Notes: generated by a model from the letters alone, not told the origin. 15,585 nt of DNA from an uncultured Altererythrobacter sp. (GCA_938009055.1 CALLIO010000030.1:1-15585); one strand, 5' to 3'; positions 1 to 7,740 are shown, counted from the stretch's first letter. Translations and numbers: made by a program.

Positions 1-2001
1 CAGGGGACCGTTTGGGTCTCGACCTTCACCAAGAATTTGCAGCGCCAATTGCGTTCCGAAAGCCGCCGCGCATGGCCGGCAAAACGCGCGGACGGGACCA
101 AGCCTGTTGTGGTGCGCAAGGGGCGCGAGAACTACCTTTGCCTCCTCAATTTGGAGGACGCCTTGCAAGGCGGTTTCGCCGGACGGCCCGCTATTCTGGC
201 GCAATTGGTGGGGCGCTGGGCGGCTTTCTCCGCTGATGGCGATATGATCGGCGGGGACTTGCCGGGATGGCTCGGCACATTGTTCCGAAAGCGCGGGATC
301 GCAGCGCTGACCGATCAGCGCGGCGAATGCGTCTATGCCGGATGCCCGCATTACAAGAAGTGCTTTATCGAACGCGCCGCGCGCGATTCAGCGCAGGCCG
401 ATCTTGTCATCGCCAATCACGCGCTGGTGATGATCAATGCCGCGCGTGGAAGAGACCACGCCGCTACGCCAACCCGCATCATTTTCGACGAGGGGCACCA
501 TGTTTTCGAAGCGGCCGACAGCACTTTTGCCGCCGCGCTCTCGGGCCAAGAAACCATCGAATTGCGCCGCTGGATCATCGGGCCGGAACGCAAGAACCGT
601 GGGCGCAGACGCGGGCTTTCCGCGCGGCTAGCGGATGTCTCCAGCTATGACGATGAAGGCGGCGTAGCGGTCGAAGATGCGGTTGAAGCAGCCAATGCTT
701 TGCCGTCAGAGGGCTGGCTCCAGCGGCTGAATGAAGGGGAGCCATCCGGCCCGATCGAAGCGCTGCTCGCACAAGTCCGCGCCTGCACTTATGCGCGCGA
801 TGAAACGGGCCAAGAAGCAGGCTACGGGATCGAAACCGAAGCGTCCGGCCTGCCCGGTGAATTGATCGAGGCGGCAGGAGAAGCGCAAATAGCGCTCGCA
901 AGCATCCGCACGCCGCTGATGAAGCTCGGCACGCGGCTAGAGGCGATCTATGCCGATCCCCCCGACTGGCTCGACGGACAGGGTCGCCAACGGATCGAGG
1001 GCGCGCGCTATGCCCTGCAATGGCGCATGGATTTATTGAGCGCGTGGGAGGCTTTGCTCGAACGATTGGGCGGTCCGGCCGATCCCGAATTCGTCGACTG
1101 GCTATGCGTTGAACGCTCGGACGCGCGCGAGTTTGATGTTGGCATTCATCGCCGCTGGCTCGACCCGTCCAAACCTTTTGCCAAGGTCGTGCTGGAGCCT
1201 GCTCACGGCGTGATGCTGACCAGTGCGACGCTGACCGACTACTCCGATCAGGGCGGCGCATGGGAGGGCGCGATTGCGCGCGCAGGCACGCAGCATCTTG
1301 AGGTTCAGCCCAAGCTTTCCGCCGCGACAAGCCCATTTGATTATGCCGGGCGCGCCGAAGTGCTGATCGTGACTGATATCAAGAAAGGCGATCTGCCCGC
1401 GCTTTCGGGCGCCTATGCCAAATTGATCGAAGCGTCCGATGGCGGCGTGCTTGGGCTGTTTACCGCGATCCGCCGGATGCGCGCCGTGCATGGGCGCATT
1501 GCCGACCGGCTGGCGCGCGCTGGCCTGCCGATTTACGCCCAGCATGTCGACCCGATTGATACCGGCACGCTGGTCGACATCTTCCGCGATGATCCGCGCG
1601 CCTCTCTACTGGGCACCGATGCTCTGCGCGACGGGGTCGATGTGCCGGGCCATTCCTTGCGCTGCGTTGTGATGGAGCAAGTGCCCTGGCCGCGGCCTGA
1701 TATTCTGCACAAGGCGCGGCGCGCTTCTTCCGGCGGCTCGGCCTATGACGACCGGATAATCCGCGCGCGCTTAGCCCAAGCTTTCGGGCGATTGATCCGC
1801 ACCAAGGAGGACGCTGGCCACTTCATCGTCCTCTCCTCAGCCTTCCCCTCGCGCCTGCTCACGGCCTTCCCCAGCGGCACCCCTGTCATACGCCTGACAT
1901 TGGAGGAGGCTTTACATCGCGTCGCTTCTGGTGTTTCGAATGGGGATGAAGCTGCCAGCACAAGCAGCGAGCCTGCTAATGGAGAGCAAACACACTCGTG
2001 A
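1..2001 (+). CDS. DinG/XPD-family ATP-dependent DNA helicase with Fe-S cluster (5' end missing)
   Basis: The frame is open from base 1 and starts in a typical DinG block (VSTFTKNLQRQL), so the gene begins upstream and the Met at 37 is internal. The N-terminal Walker A region is outside the window. Four cysteines at nt 139, 328, 343 and 361 have the spacing of the 4Fe-4S domain of XPD/DinG helicases. A DEAH-type motif, DEGHH, lies at nt 487-501. Further on are LTSATLTD (about nt 1213), GTDALRDGVDVPG (about nt 1612) and the motif VI block QAFGRLIRTKEDAGHF (about nt 1777). The family unwinds DNA 5'-3' using ATP, often on forked, R-loop or damage-related substrates. The exact substrate here is unknown. 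The last 25 or so residues are a low-complexity tail. The TGA at 1999-2001 overlaps the GTG of the next gene, which suggests an operon. Family assignment is firm; orthology to E. coli dinG is not. Confidence 0.93.
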   Translation, partial: QGTVWVSTFTKNLQRQLRSESRRAWPAKRADGTKPVVVRKGRENYLCLLNLEDALQGGFAGRPAILAQLVGRWAAFSADGDMIGGDLPGWLGTLFRKRGIAALTDQRGECVYAGCPHYKKCFIERAARDSAQADLVIANHALVMINAARGRDHAATPTRIIFDEGHHVFEAADSTFAAALSGQETIELRRWIIGPERKNRGRRRGLSARLADVSSYDDEGGVAVEDAVEAANALPSEGWLQRLNEGEPSGPIEALLAQVRACTYARDETGQEAGYGIETEASGLPGELIEAAGEAQIALASIRTPLMKLGTRLEAIYADPPDWLDGQGRQRIEGARYALQWRMDLLSAWEALLERLGGPADPEFVDWLCVERSDAREFDVGIHRRWLDPSKPFAKVVLEPAHGVMLTSATLTDYSDQGGAWEGAIARAGTQHLEVQPKLSAATSPFDYAGRAEVLIVTDIKKGDLPALSGAYAKLIEASDGGVLGLFTAIRRMRAVHGRIADRLARAGLPIYAQHVDPIDTGTLVDIFRDDPRASLLGTDALRDGVDVPGHSLRCVVMEQVPWPRPDILHKARRASSGGSAYDDRIIRARLAQAFGRLIRTKEDAGHFIVLSSAFPSRLLTAFPSGTPVIRLTLEEALHRVASGVSNGDEAASTSSEPANGEQTHS

Positions 2002-2531
2002 AAATCCTGGGCCTCCTCAGACATGCCAAATCCGACTGGGACGATATCGCCAAGCGCGATTTCGACCGCGGGCTGAATGATCGCGGGCGGCGCGGCGGCG
2101 CTTTGATCGGCAAGCATATTCGCGATCACGGGGTTAAGTGGCAGCCGCTGATCGCCAGCCCGGCAGAGCGTGTAAAGCGCACTTTGGATGTGGCCCAATT
2201 GGGCGTTGAGCCGGTGTTTGACGAAAAGCTCTATCTCGCCAGTGCAGCGACGATTCTCGACACGGTGAGCGCGCATATGGGGACAAGCGGGGCGGATGCC
2301 GTGCTGGTTGCAGGGCACAATCCGGGCCTTCACGAAGTGCTGATGGAGCTGGTCCCCCCGCATCGCGAAAACGATCTGTTCGATACGGCCGCAACCAAAT
2401 TCCCAACAGCTGCTTTCGCCACGATTGAGTGCAAGATTGATAGCTGGGCGCATCTTCGCGGCGGGGTCGGAACCCTGACCCATTTTGCTCGGCCACGCGA
2501 TCTCGACCCTGAATTGGGGCCAGAATATTAA
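1998..2531 (+). CDS. SixA-like histidine phosphatase family protein
   Basis: This 177-residue protein belongs to the histidine phosphatase (phosphoglycerate mutase-like) superfamily. The catalytic LLRHAKSDW motif has the phospho-accepting His at residue 9 and Arg at 8. A second conserved Arg is at about 57 (SPAERVKRT), and the second catalytic His is at 107 in VAGHNPGL. The length and the RHAKSDW start match SixA and related small phosphohistidine phosphatases. E. coli SixA dephosphorylates a phosphohistidine on a phosphotransfer protein, but the partner here cannot be told from sequence. The start is GTG at 1998, which overlaps the helicase stop as GTGA, so translational coupling is likely. 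The start is also supported because the beta strand MKILGLLRHA begins directly there. The gene ends 3 bases from the convergent soxR stop. Confidence 0.9.
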   Translation: MKILGLLRHAKSDWDDIAKRDFDRGLNDRGRRGGALIGKHIRDHGVKWQPLIASPAERVKRTLDVAQLGVEPVFDEKLYLASAATILDTVSAHMGTSGADAVLVAGHNPGLHEVLMELVPPHRENDLFDTAATKFPTAAFATIECKIDSWAHLRGGVGTLTHFARPRDLDPELGPEY

Positions 2532-2534
2532 GTT

Positions 2535-2987
2535 CTAAACCAGCACTTTACGCGGCCCAGAGCCTTCTTCGCCCAGCGCATCATCTTTGTTGTAGAGCTG
2601 GCAATGGGTGAGACTTAAACAGCCGCATCCGATGCATCCATCGAGCCGGTCGCGGGTGCGCTCCAGCTGCGAAATCTTGTCCTCGATCCCGCCGCGAATC
2701 GAGCGGCTAATCTTCTGCCAATCGCGCGCATTGGGAGTGCGCCCTGATGGAAGCTTGCGCATTTCGCTCTCTATCTCGCCCAAAGCCAATCCCAATTGCT
2801 GCGCGATCAGGATGAAGGACAATCGCCGGATATCTGATCGCAGGAAACGCCGCTGGTTTCCTCCGGTGCGGATGGGTTCCACTAGCCCCTTCTCTTCATA
2901 GAATCGGATGGCCGAAACAGACAGGCCGGTTCGCCTCGCCATTTCTCCGATGGAAATCAGGTCTTTAGCGCTCAGTCTGTTGCTCAT
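2535..2987 (-). CDS. soxR: Redox-sensitive transcriptional activator SoxR (MerR family)
   Basis: This 150-residue regulator has an N-terminal MerR winged helix-turn-helix (residues 11-50, SIGEMARRTGLSVSAIRFYE) and a long dimerisation helix at about 85-117. It has the diagnostic [2Fe-2S] signature CIGCGCLSLTHC, with cysteines at 118, 121, 123 and 129 (CX2CXCX5C). The tail DALGEEGSGPR also matches SoxR. In this family, oxidation of the cluster by redox-cycling compounds lets SoxR untwist a promoter with a long 19-20 bp spacer. The gene is divergent from the VOC gene at 3150, with a SoxR box between them. No soxS lies next to it, so it probably acts directly on target genes, as is usual outside enterics. 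The ATG at 2987 fits the family N-terminus. Assignment is near certain. Confidence 0.97.
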   Translation of the reverse strand: MSNRLSAKDLISIGEMARRTGLSVSAIRFYEEKGLVEPIRTGGNQRRFLRSDIRRLSFILIAQQLGLALGEIESEMRKLPSGRTPNARDWQKISRSIRGGIEDKISQLERTRDRLDGCIGCGCLSLTHCQLYNKDDALGEEGSGPRKVLV

Positions 2988-3050
2988 CTGGCAGTATCTC
3001 GCGTCATCTAGGGGTTATCTCTGATGGAAATGTTCTTTCCCACAAAGTGC

Positions 3051-3081
3051 TTGACCTCAAGTTAGCTTGAGGTTGCACAAA
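3051..3081 (+). promoter_or_regulatory. Candidate SoxR-type promoter for the VOC gene
   Basis: TTGACC at 3051-3056 overlaps the left edge of the SoxR box and makes a good -35. With the 19-base spacer typical of MerR-family promoters, the -10 would be CACAAA at 3076-3081, a poor match. A better-looking CATAAT lies at 3116-3121 but lacks a clear -35. The -35 and box geometry copies the soxS promoter, which favours activation toward the plus strand. Confidence 0.6.
3055..3072. promoter_or_regulatory. SoxR box (operator) between soxR and the VOC gene
   Basis: The 18-base sequence CCTCAAGTTAGCTTGAGG is a dyad that differs by one central base from the perfect palindrome CCTCAAGTTAACTTGAGG found at the E. 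coli soxS promoter. It lies 67 bases from the soxR start and 77 bases from the VOC start. The match to a known operator next to a soxR gene makes this a confident call. Which of the two divergent genes it controls, or both, is inference. Confidence 0.93.
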
Positions 3082-3149
3082 GGTCAAAGAGCGATTCGGG
3101 AAATGTCCGCTTTCGCATAATTTTGAGAAGCCATTTGAGGAGCTTAGCT

Positions 3150-3545
3150 ATGCCAAACGGCACTTTGGAACACGCCAATATCTCGGTCACTGATCCTGAG
3201 CGCAGCGCCGAACTGCTGATCCAGATGCTGAGTTGGCACGAACGCTGGCGCGGCCCCAGTCAGAAGCATGGCTGGACGATCCATGTTGGAGACGAGACAT
3301 CCTATATCGCGCTTTACACCGGCGATCATGTCAAAGGCGATTATGCCAAGGGCCAGCCATTGAACCACCTCGCATTCACGGTTGATGATTTGGATGCCGC
3401 GGAAAAAGTCGTCGCCAATGCGGGGCTCAAGCCCTTTGGCCATGATGATTATGATCCGGGTAAGCGTTTCTACTTTTTCGACTGGGACGGGATCGAGTTT
3501 GAAGTGGTTAGCTATGCCCAAACTGCGGCTGGAGATCGCTCATGA
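3150..3545 (+). CDS. VOC-superfamily (glyoxalase/bleomycin-resistance fold) protein, predicted SoxR target
   Basis: This 131-residue single-module VOC protein has two beta-alpha-beta-beta-beta halves. The first starts LEHANISVTDPERSAELL and the second LNHLAFTVDDLDAAEKV. Likely metal ligands are His8, His73 and Glu118 (in GIEFEVV), as in metal-dependent family members. VOC proteins include glyoxalase I, dioxygenases, fosfomycin-modifying enzymes and drug-sequestering proteins, and the substrate here is unknown. The ATG at 3150 is chosen because GAGGAG sits 8 bases upstream (3136-3141) and the VOC fold begins right after it. A TTG at 3123 in the same frame lacks that support. The upstream SoxR box predicts induction by redox-cycling compounds, so detoxification of quinone- or phenazine-like molecules or their products is a reasonable inference. 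The gene faces the SRAP gene convergently. Confidence 0.88.
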   Translation: MPNGTLEHANISVTDPERSAELLIQMLSWHERWRGPSQKHGWTIHVGDETSYIALYTGDHVKGDYAKGQPLNHLAFTVDDLDAAEKVVANAGLKPFGHDDYDPGKRFYFFDWDGIEFEVVSYAQTAAGDRS

Positions 3546-3557
3546 ACGAGATCATCC

Positions 3558-3579
3558 TTCGCGAACCGATGTTTGCGAA
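3558..3579. terminator. Hairpin between convergent VOC and SRAP genes, possible bidirectional terminator
   Basis: TTCGCGAAC and GTTTGCGAA form a 9-pair stem with one G-U pair and a 4-base loop (CGAT). It lies in the 49-base gap between the two convergent stop codons. No T-run follows on either strand, so it is not a standard intrinsic terminator. It may act as a 3' end stabiliser or a weak terminator. Confidence 0.4.
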
Positions 3580-3594
3580 AGCGGCTAAGAAGGC

Positions 3595-4275
3595 TCAAAA
3601 AAGCGAAGGTTGCGCTGCATCGGGGGATTGCCCCTGCGGCTTGCCGTCATCCGTCCCAACGCCGCCGGGCATACTGCGCGTCCAGCCTTCATTGGTGCGA
3701 TCGATAATAAGCTGGCCGGCAAAGGCTTGGCACAAATTCATCGCCGCGCTCGCCTCTGCCGAAACCCATGTTTCGTAGTCGGATCGAGCAAGGATCACCG
3801 GCATGCGTGCATGCACATCGGCGCATTGCGCGCCCGCGCTGTCCGTCATCACCATGGAGTAGCAATCGCCCCATTCGTCTGAATTGCGCCACACGCCAGC
3901 AGCAGCAAAGAGCGGCGCATCGGGAAGCGATATCCATGTCCGCGTCATCGCGCCCTTTGCCCCTTGCGCCTCCGCCCATCCGGTCAGCGGGATCAAGCAG
4001 CGACGCTGGGTAAAACTCTCACGCCAAAAGAAGCCATCGAGCTTGTCTGTGCGTGCATTATTCACCGGTTTGGGTTTTAGCGGCTGCCCCTTTTTCCCTT
4101 TGAGAACGAGGGGGAAGCCCCAATTCATGCTGCGCACTGCGCCATCTGCCACGACCGCACCGGGATAGCCGGGATAGACTTCTGCGCCAAAATTCGCCCC
4201 GCCCATTTCGTCCACCGCGTCGAACCATCCGGCGACCTCGTCCTTGCCCTTAGTCATGCGGTATAGATTGCACAT
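3595..4275 (-). CDS. SRAP domain protein (YedK/HMCES family), abasic-site DNA-protein crosslink enzyme
   Basis: This 226-residue protein is of the SOS response-associated peptidase family. The catalytic Cys2 directly follows the initiator Met (MCNLYRMT) and becomes the mature N-terminus. Other active-site residues are visible: Asn in VNNARTD (about 72-75), Glu102 in GWAEAQ, and His155 in DVHARMP. Family members crosslink covalently to abasic sites in single-stranded DNA through Cys2, shielding them at replication forks. The glutamate context is GWAEAQ rather than the more usual G-Y/F-x-E-W. The last 25 or so residues after RTNEGWTR are variable and end in PSLF. The gene starts 12 bases after the ubiA stop, so the two are probably cotranscribed. 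No SOS operator is visible in that short gap. Confidence 0.93.
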   Translation of the reverse strand: MCNLYRMTKGKDEVAGWFDAVDEMGGANFGAEVYPGYPGAVVADGAVRSMNWGFPLVLKGKKGQPLKPKPVNNARTDKLDGFFWRESFTQRRCLIPLTGWAEAQGAKGAMTRTWISLPDAPLFAAAGVWRNSDEWGDCYSMVMTDSAGAQCADVHARMPVILARSDYETWVSAEASAAMNLCQAFAGQLIIDRTNEGWTRSMPGGVGTDDGKPQGQSPDAAQPSLF

Positions 4276-4287
4276 TACGCCGTGCCC

Positions 4288-5190
4288 TCAAGCATTGCCG
4301 ACGATGAAACACGCCGCCGCCATCAGCGCGCCAGCCCAGCGGTTGGAGCGAAAACGGGCAAGCGGATTGTCGGCATCATCTGCATCCAATGTCATCACTT
4401 GCCACGCCAGATGCAGCGCCACTGGAATGAGCGTCAGCAGCGCCACCCAATCCGCGCGATAAAGCCAGAACGCCAGCGCCCATAGGCCCACAGCGCCCGC
4501 GTAAAACGCTGCAACGCCGCCGCGCACATTCGCACCCATTCTAAGCGCAGAAGAGCGAATGCCGACCAGCGCATCATCCTCGCGGTCTTGCAAGGCATAG
4601 ATCGTATCATATCCGATCACCCACAAAACCGCGCCCGCATAGGCCGCGCCGAGCACTTCCCAATTGTCCAGCCGCAGCTCCACCCAGCCGACCAGAATGC
4701 CCCATGTGAAGACCATTCCAAGCCAGGCTTGCGGCCACCAGGTGATCCGCTTCATCAGTGGATAGGCGGCAACCAGCGCAAGGCTGGCGAGCGCAACCAA
4801 TTGCGCCTCTTGCCTCAATTGAAGCAGCACCAGCAACCCCACCAGCGAGAGCGCGACGAGCCATATCCACGCCGCTTTCTTGCTCACCCTGCCGCTGGCG
4901 ATGGGGCGCAGCGCAGTACGCTCGACTTTTGCGTCGATATCCGCATCGAGAATATCATTATAGACACAGCCCGCGCCGCGCATCGCAATGCTGCCAAGGA
5001 GCAACCACAATGCCAGCTGCCATTGCAACCCATCGCCCGCCAGCCAAACGCCCCATAGGCACGGCCAGAACAGCAGCCACCAGCCGATCGGCCGGTCGAA
5101 CCGCGCCAATAGCGCGAAATCGCGCGGGCGCTGCGGCAAACGCTCGATCAGACTGCGATGCTGCGTATCGGGGACGATATTGTCAGACAT
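4288..5190 (-). CDS. ubiA: 4-hydroxybenzoate polyprenyltransferase
   Basis: This 300-residue integral membrane prenyltransferase attaches the polyprenyl tail to 4-hydroxybenzoate in ubiquinone biosynthesis. Both aspartate-rich motifs that bind Mg-diphosphate are present: NDILDADID at residues 78-86, and the second around Asp195-Asp206 (GYDTIYALQDREDD). Hydrophobic segments alternate through the protein, consistent with about 8-9 membrane helices. The N-terminal RFDRPIGWWLLFWPCLWG block is typical of UbiA. Length is normal. The ATG at 5190 has GGGAGC upstream. The gene is divergent from rsmE across a 38-base gap, which must hold both promoters or overlap the coding starts, and it leads into the SRAP gene. 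Confidence 0.96.
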   Translation of the reverse strand: MSDNIVPDTQHRSLIERLPQRPRDFALLARFDRPIGWWLLFWPCLWGVWLAGDGLQWQLALWLLLGSIAMRGAGCVYNDILDADIDAKVERTALRPIASGRVSKKAAWIWLVALSLVGLLVLLQLRQEAQLVALASLALVAAYPLMKRITWWPQAWLGMVFTWGILVGWVELRLDNWEVLGAAYAGAVLWVIGYDTIYALQDREDDALVGIRSSALRMGANVRGGVAAFYAGAVGLWALAFWLYRADWVALLTLIPVALHLAWQVMTLDADDADNPLARFRSNRWAGALMAAACFIVGNA

Positions 5191-5228
5191 ACTTGCTCCC
5201 TAGCGCTGCCAAGGCTTAGGGGGAAGGC

Positions 5229-6002
5229 ATGAGCTTAGACCCGCGTCCCCAGACCCCAGCATGGCCGCCCAAAAGCGCGCCGCGCCTGTTTGTGGACGCA
5301 CGAATTGTGGCTGGAGCAGCGATCACCATCAGCGGCAATCAAGCGCACTATCTGGGCAAGGTGATGCGCGTGGCCGCCGGTGATGCGGTGATTCTTTGCG
5401 ACGATCAGAGCGGCGAATGGGCCTGCGCCGTCACTTCTGTTTCCAAGCGCGAAGTGGTTCTGGAACCGCGCGAAAATCTGCGCCCGCGCGAGGATGTGCC
5501 CGATCTGTGGCTATGCCCAGCATTGCTCAAGAAAGACCGCTTTGACCTCGTGCTGGAGAAATCAACCGAGCTGGGCATAGGCGCAATCCATCCTGTCCTG
5601 ACCCGGCGCTGCGTCGCAGATAAGCTCAATCTCGAGCGCGCACGCACGGTTACGATAGAGGCGGCCGAGCAATGCGCACGCACGGCCCTGCCCTCGCTTG
5701 AGGCCCCGCAAAAGCTGGAGGCTATGCTGCGCGATTGGCCACAGAATCGCACGCTGTTCTTCGCCGATGAAACCCGCGATGCTGTGCCCGCCACAAAAGC
5801 CTTCAACGCCGCCCAAACCCCGGCTGCGCTGCTGATCGGCCCGGAAGGCGGTTTCGACGATGAGGAACGGGCTATGCTGCTTGCCCATCCTATGGTCACG
5901 CCGATTACTCTTGGGCCGCGTATCTTGCGCGGCGAAACCGCTGCGATTGCGGCAATATCGCTTTGGATGGGCACAAAAGGGGATTGGTCAAATGCTGATT
6001 AG
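5229..6002 (+). CDS. rsmE: 16S rRNA (uracil(1498)-N(3))-methyltransferase
   Basis: This 257-residue SPOUT-class methyltransferase methylates U1498 of 16S rRNA in the 30S subunit using S-adenosylmethionine. The N-terminal PUA-like domain (about 18-90) includes the HYLGKVMRVAAGD block. The C-terminal trefoil-knot domain has the SAM-binding signatures LIGPEGGF (GPEGG at 204-208) and LGPRILRGETAA (LRGET at 233-237). KKDRFDLVLEKSTELG (about 100-116) is also typical. The ATG at 5229 is preceded by a G-rich ribosome binding site (GGGGGAAGGC). The protein has about 17 extra proline-rich residues before the first strand. The gene lies 39 bases before gshA on the same strand. Confidence 0.96.
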   Translation: MSLDPRPQTPAWPPKSAPRLFVDARIVAGAAITISGNQAHYLGKVMRVAAGDAVILCDDQSGEWACAVTSVSKREVVLEPRENLRPREDVPDLWLCPALLKKDRFDLVLEKSTELGIGAIHPVLTRRCVADKLNLERARTVTIEAAEQCARTALPSLEAPQKLEAMLRDWPQNRTLFFADETRDAVPATKAFNAAQTPAALLIGPEGGFDDEERAMLLAHPMVTPITLGPRILRGETAAIAAISLWMGTKGDWSNAD

Positions 6003-6041
6003 GGCTTCCCAGATGCAGTTAAGTTTCGTAAAGCAACTGAA

Positions 6042-7415
6042 ATGAGCACACGCGACACCTCTTCCAAAGCCGATCCCTTGATCGAAAGCCGCGACCAATT
6101 GATCGCGCCGATGGCGGTGGGCGAGAAGCCCAAGTCTGATTGGCGGATCGGGACAGAGCATGAAAAGCTGGTCTACAAAACGCAAGATTTCAACGCGCCT
6201 TCTTATGACGAGAAATGCGGCATTCGCGATCTACTGATGGCCCTGACCGAATTTGGCTGGGAACCGGTTGAAGAAGGCGGCAACGTCATTGCGATGCGCT
6301 CTGACGATATGGGCACGGTTTCGCTTGAACCTGCCGGTCAACTCGAATTGTCTGGCGCGCCGCTTGAACATCTGCATCAGACTTGCAACGAGACCGGACG
6401 CCATTTGGAGCAGGTCAAGGCGATTGGCGAGAAATGCGGGGTGGGTTTCCTTGGCGCTGGTATGTGGCCCGACAAGACGCGCGAAGAACTGCCGGTGATG
6501 CCCAAGGGGCGCTACGGCATTATGATGCGGCACATGCCCAAGGTCGGCAATCTGGGCCTTGATATGATGCTGCGCACCTGCACCATTCAGGTCAATCTGG
6601 ATTACTCGTCCGAAGCCGATATGGCGCAAAAGTTTCGCACTGGTTTGGCGCTGCAACCTTTGGCGACCGCGCTGTTTGCCAACTCGCCATTCCTAGAAGG
6701 CAAGCCCAATGGCTACCTCTCTTACCGCAGTCATATCTGGTCAGACACTGACCCGCATCGCACCGGAATGCTACCCTTCGTTTTCGAAGACGGCTTTGGC
6801 TATGAACGCTGGGCCGATTACATGCTCGATGTGCCAATGTATTTCGTCTTTCGTGACGGCAAATATATTGACGCAGCAGGACAAAGCTTCCGCGATTTTA
6901 TGCGCGGCGAATTGCCCGCTCTTCCTGGCGAATTGCCGCGCCAATCCGACTGGTGGGATCACCTTTCCACCGCTTTTCCAGAAGTGCGCCTGAAAAGCTT
7001 CCTTGAAATGCGCGGAGCCGATGGCGGTCCGTGGAACAGGATCTGCGCGCTGCCCGCATTCTGGGTCGGCCTACTTTACGATCAAAGCGCTCTTGATGCC
7101 GCTTGGGATCGGGTCAAGCACTGGACGATGGAAGAGCGCGAGGAATTGCGCAACGCTGCGCCCAAGCTCGCGCTTGATGCACCCTTGCCGCGTGGCGGCA
7201 CTATGCGTGATCTGGCGAAAGAAGTGCTTGAAATTGCCCGCGCTGGCCTCACCGCACGGGCGCGCCTCGGGCAGGCTGGCGACAATGAAACCGGCTTTCT
7301 GGAACCGCTCGACGAGATTGTAGCCAGCGGCAAAGTTCCCGCCCAGCGCCTGCTCGACCTCTATCATGGCGAGTGGAACGGCGATGTCACGCGCGCTTAT
7401 GAAGACAGTTTTTAA
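6042..7415 (+). CDS. gshA: Glutamate-cysteine ligase, plant/alphaproteobacterial type
   Basis: This 457-residue enzyme makes gamma-glutamylcysteine from glutamate, cysteine and ATP, the first step of glutathione synthesis in the cytosol. It shows the GCS2-type blocks RIGTEHEK (35-42), EPAGQLELSGAP (96-107), the MMRHMPKVGNLGLDMMLRTC region, and the terminal YHGEWNGDVTRAYEDSF. These are characteristic of the plant-like class found in alphaproteobacteria rather than the E. coli class. Length is normal. The ATG at 6042 lacks a strong Shine-Dalgarno sequence, the nearest purine-rich stretch being GTAAAGC, so rsmE-linked or leaderless expression is possible. Two ABM-domain genes follow, the first only 12 bases downstream, suggesting one transcription unit. 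Confidence 0.95.
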   Translation: MSTRDTSSKADPLIESRDQLIAPMAVGEKPKSDWRIGTEHEKLVYKTQDFNAPSYDEKCGIRDLLMALTEFGWEPVEEGGNVIAMRSDDMGTVSLEPAGQLELSGAPLEHLHQTCNETGRHLEQVKAIGEKCGVGFLGAGMWPDKTREELPVMPKGRYGIMMRHMPKVGNLGLDMMLRTCTIQVNLDYSSEADMAQKFRTGLALQPLATALFANSPFLEGKPNGYLSYRSHIWSDTDPHRTGMLPFVFEDGFGYERWADYMLDVPMYFVFRDGKYIDAAGQSFRDFMRGELPALPGELPRQSDWWDHLSTAFPEVRLKSFLEMRGADGGPWNRICALPAFWVGLLYDQSALDAAWDRVKHWTMEEREELRNAAPKLALDAPLPRGGTMRDLAKEVLEIARAGLTARARLGQAGDNETGFLEPLDEIVASGKVPAQRLLDLYHGEWNGDVTRAYEDSF

Positions 7416-7427
7416 GGGAGAAGAGAG

Positions 7428-7730
7428 ATGCTGATAGTTTTGGCTAAGGCAAAAGTGGGCGCAGGCGCCATTGACGCAGCGCGCGATGCGATTGCGACGA
7501 TGGAGAAAGCTTCGCGCGAAGAGGAAGGCTGCATTGCCTACACTTTCACCCAAAGCATCTCTGACCCAACCGAAATGCTGATCGTGGAGAAATGGGTCGA
7601 TGATGCCGCGCTGGCAGCCCATTTCGCCACTCCGCATATGGCCGCATTCCAGGGCGCATTGGCCAGTCTCGATGTGAATGTCGAAGAAGCGCTGAAGTAT
7701 CAGGCTGATGATGGTCAGGCCTTGATGTGA
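7428..7730 (+). CDS. ABM-domain (putative quinol monooxygenase-like) protein, first of a tandem pair
   Basis: This 100-residue protein is one antibiotic biosynthesis monooxygenase (ABM) module with a ferredoxin-like fold. Typical features are the initial strand MLIVLAKAKV, the EEEGCIAYTF strand, IVEKWVDDAALAAHF and HFATPHM. Homologs such as E. coli YgiN work as small dimers on quinols, while other family members degrade heme or act in polyketide oxidation. No substrate can be read from the sequence. The ATG at 7428 has a strong purine-rich site (GGGAGAAGAG) directly behind the gshA stop, so it is very probably cotranscribed with gshA. It is clearly paralogous to the next gene, sharing GCIAYT, EKW and LAAHF-TPHM at matching positions. 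Confidence 0.88.
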   Translation: MLIVLAKAKVGAGAIDAARDAIATMEKASREEEGCIAYTFTQSISDPTEMLIVEKWVDDAALAAHFATPHMAAFQGALASLDVNVEEALKYQADDGQALM

Positions 7731-7740
7731 GGGAACGGCT

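Noticed and set aside
575..1336. A 253-residue Arg/Ser-rich frame on the minus strand.
   Set aside because: It is a shadow of the helicase gene and shows no domain.
3123..3149. TTG at 3123 as the VOC start.
   Set aside because: GAGGAG correctly precedes ATG 3150 and the fold begins there.
3542..3778. A 78-residue reading frame on the plus strand whose ATG overlaps the VOC stop as ATGA.
   Set aside because: Its last 184 bases are antisense to the SRAP C-terminus, whose LF ending is typical, and its first bases form a strong hairpin. The protein resembles nothing I know. The coupling is suggestive but not enough.
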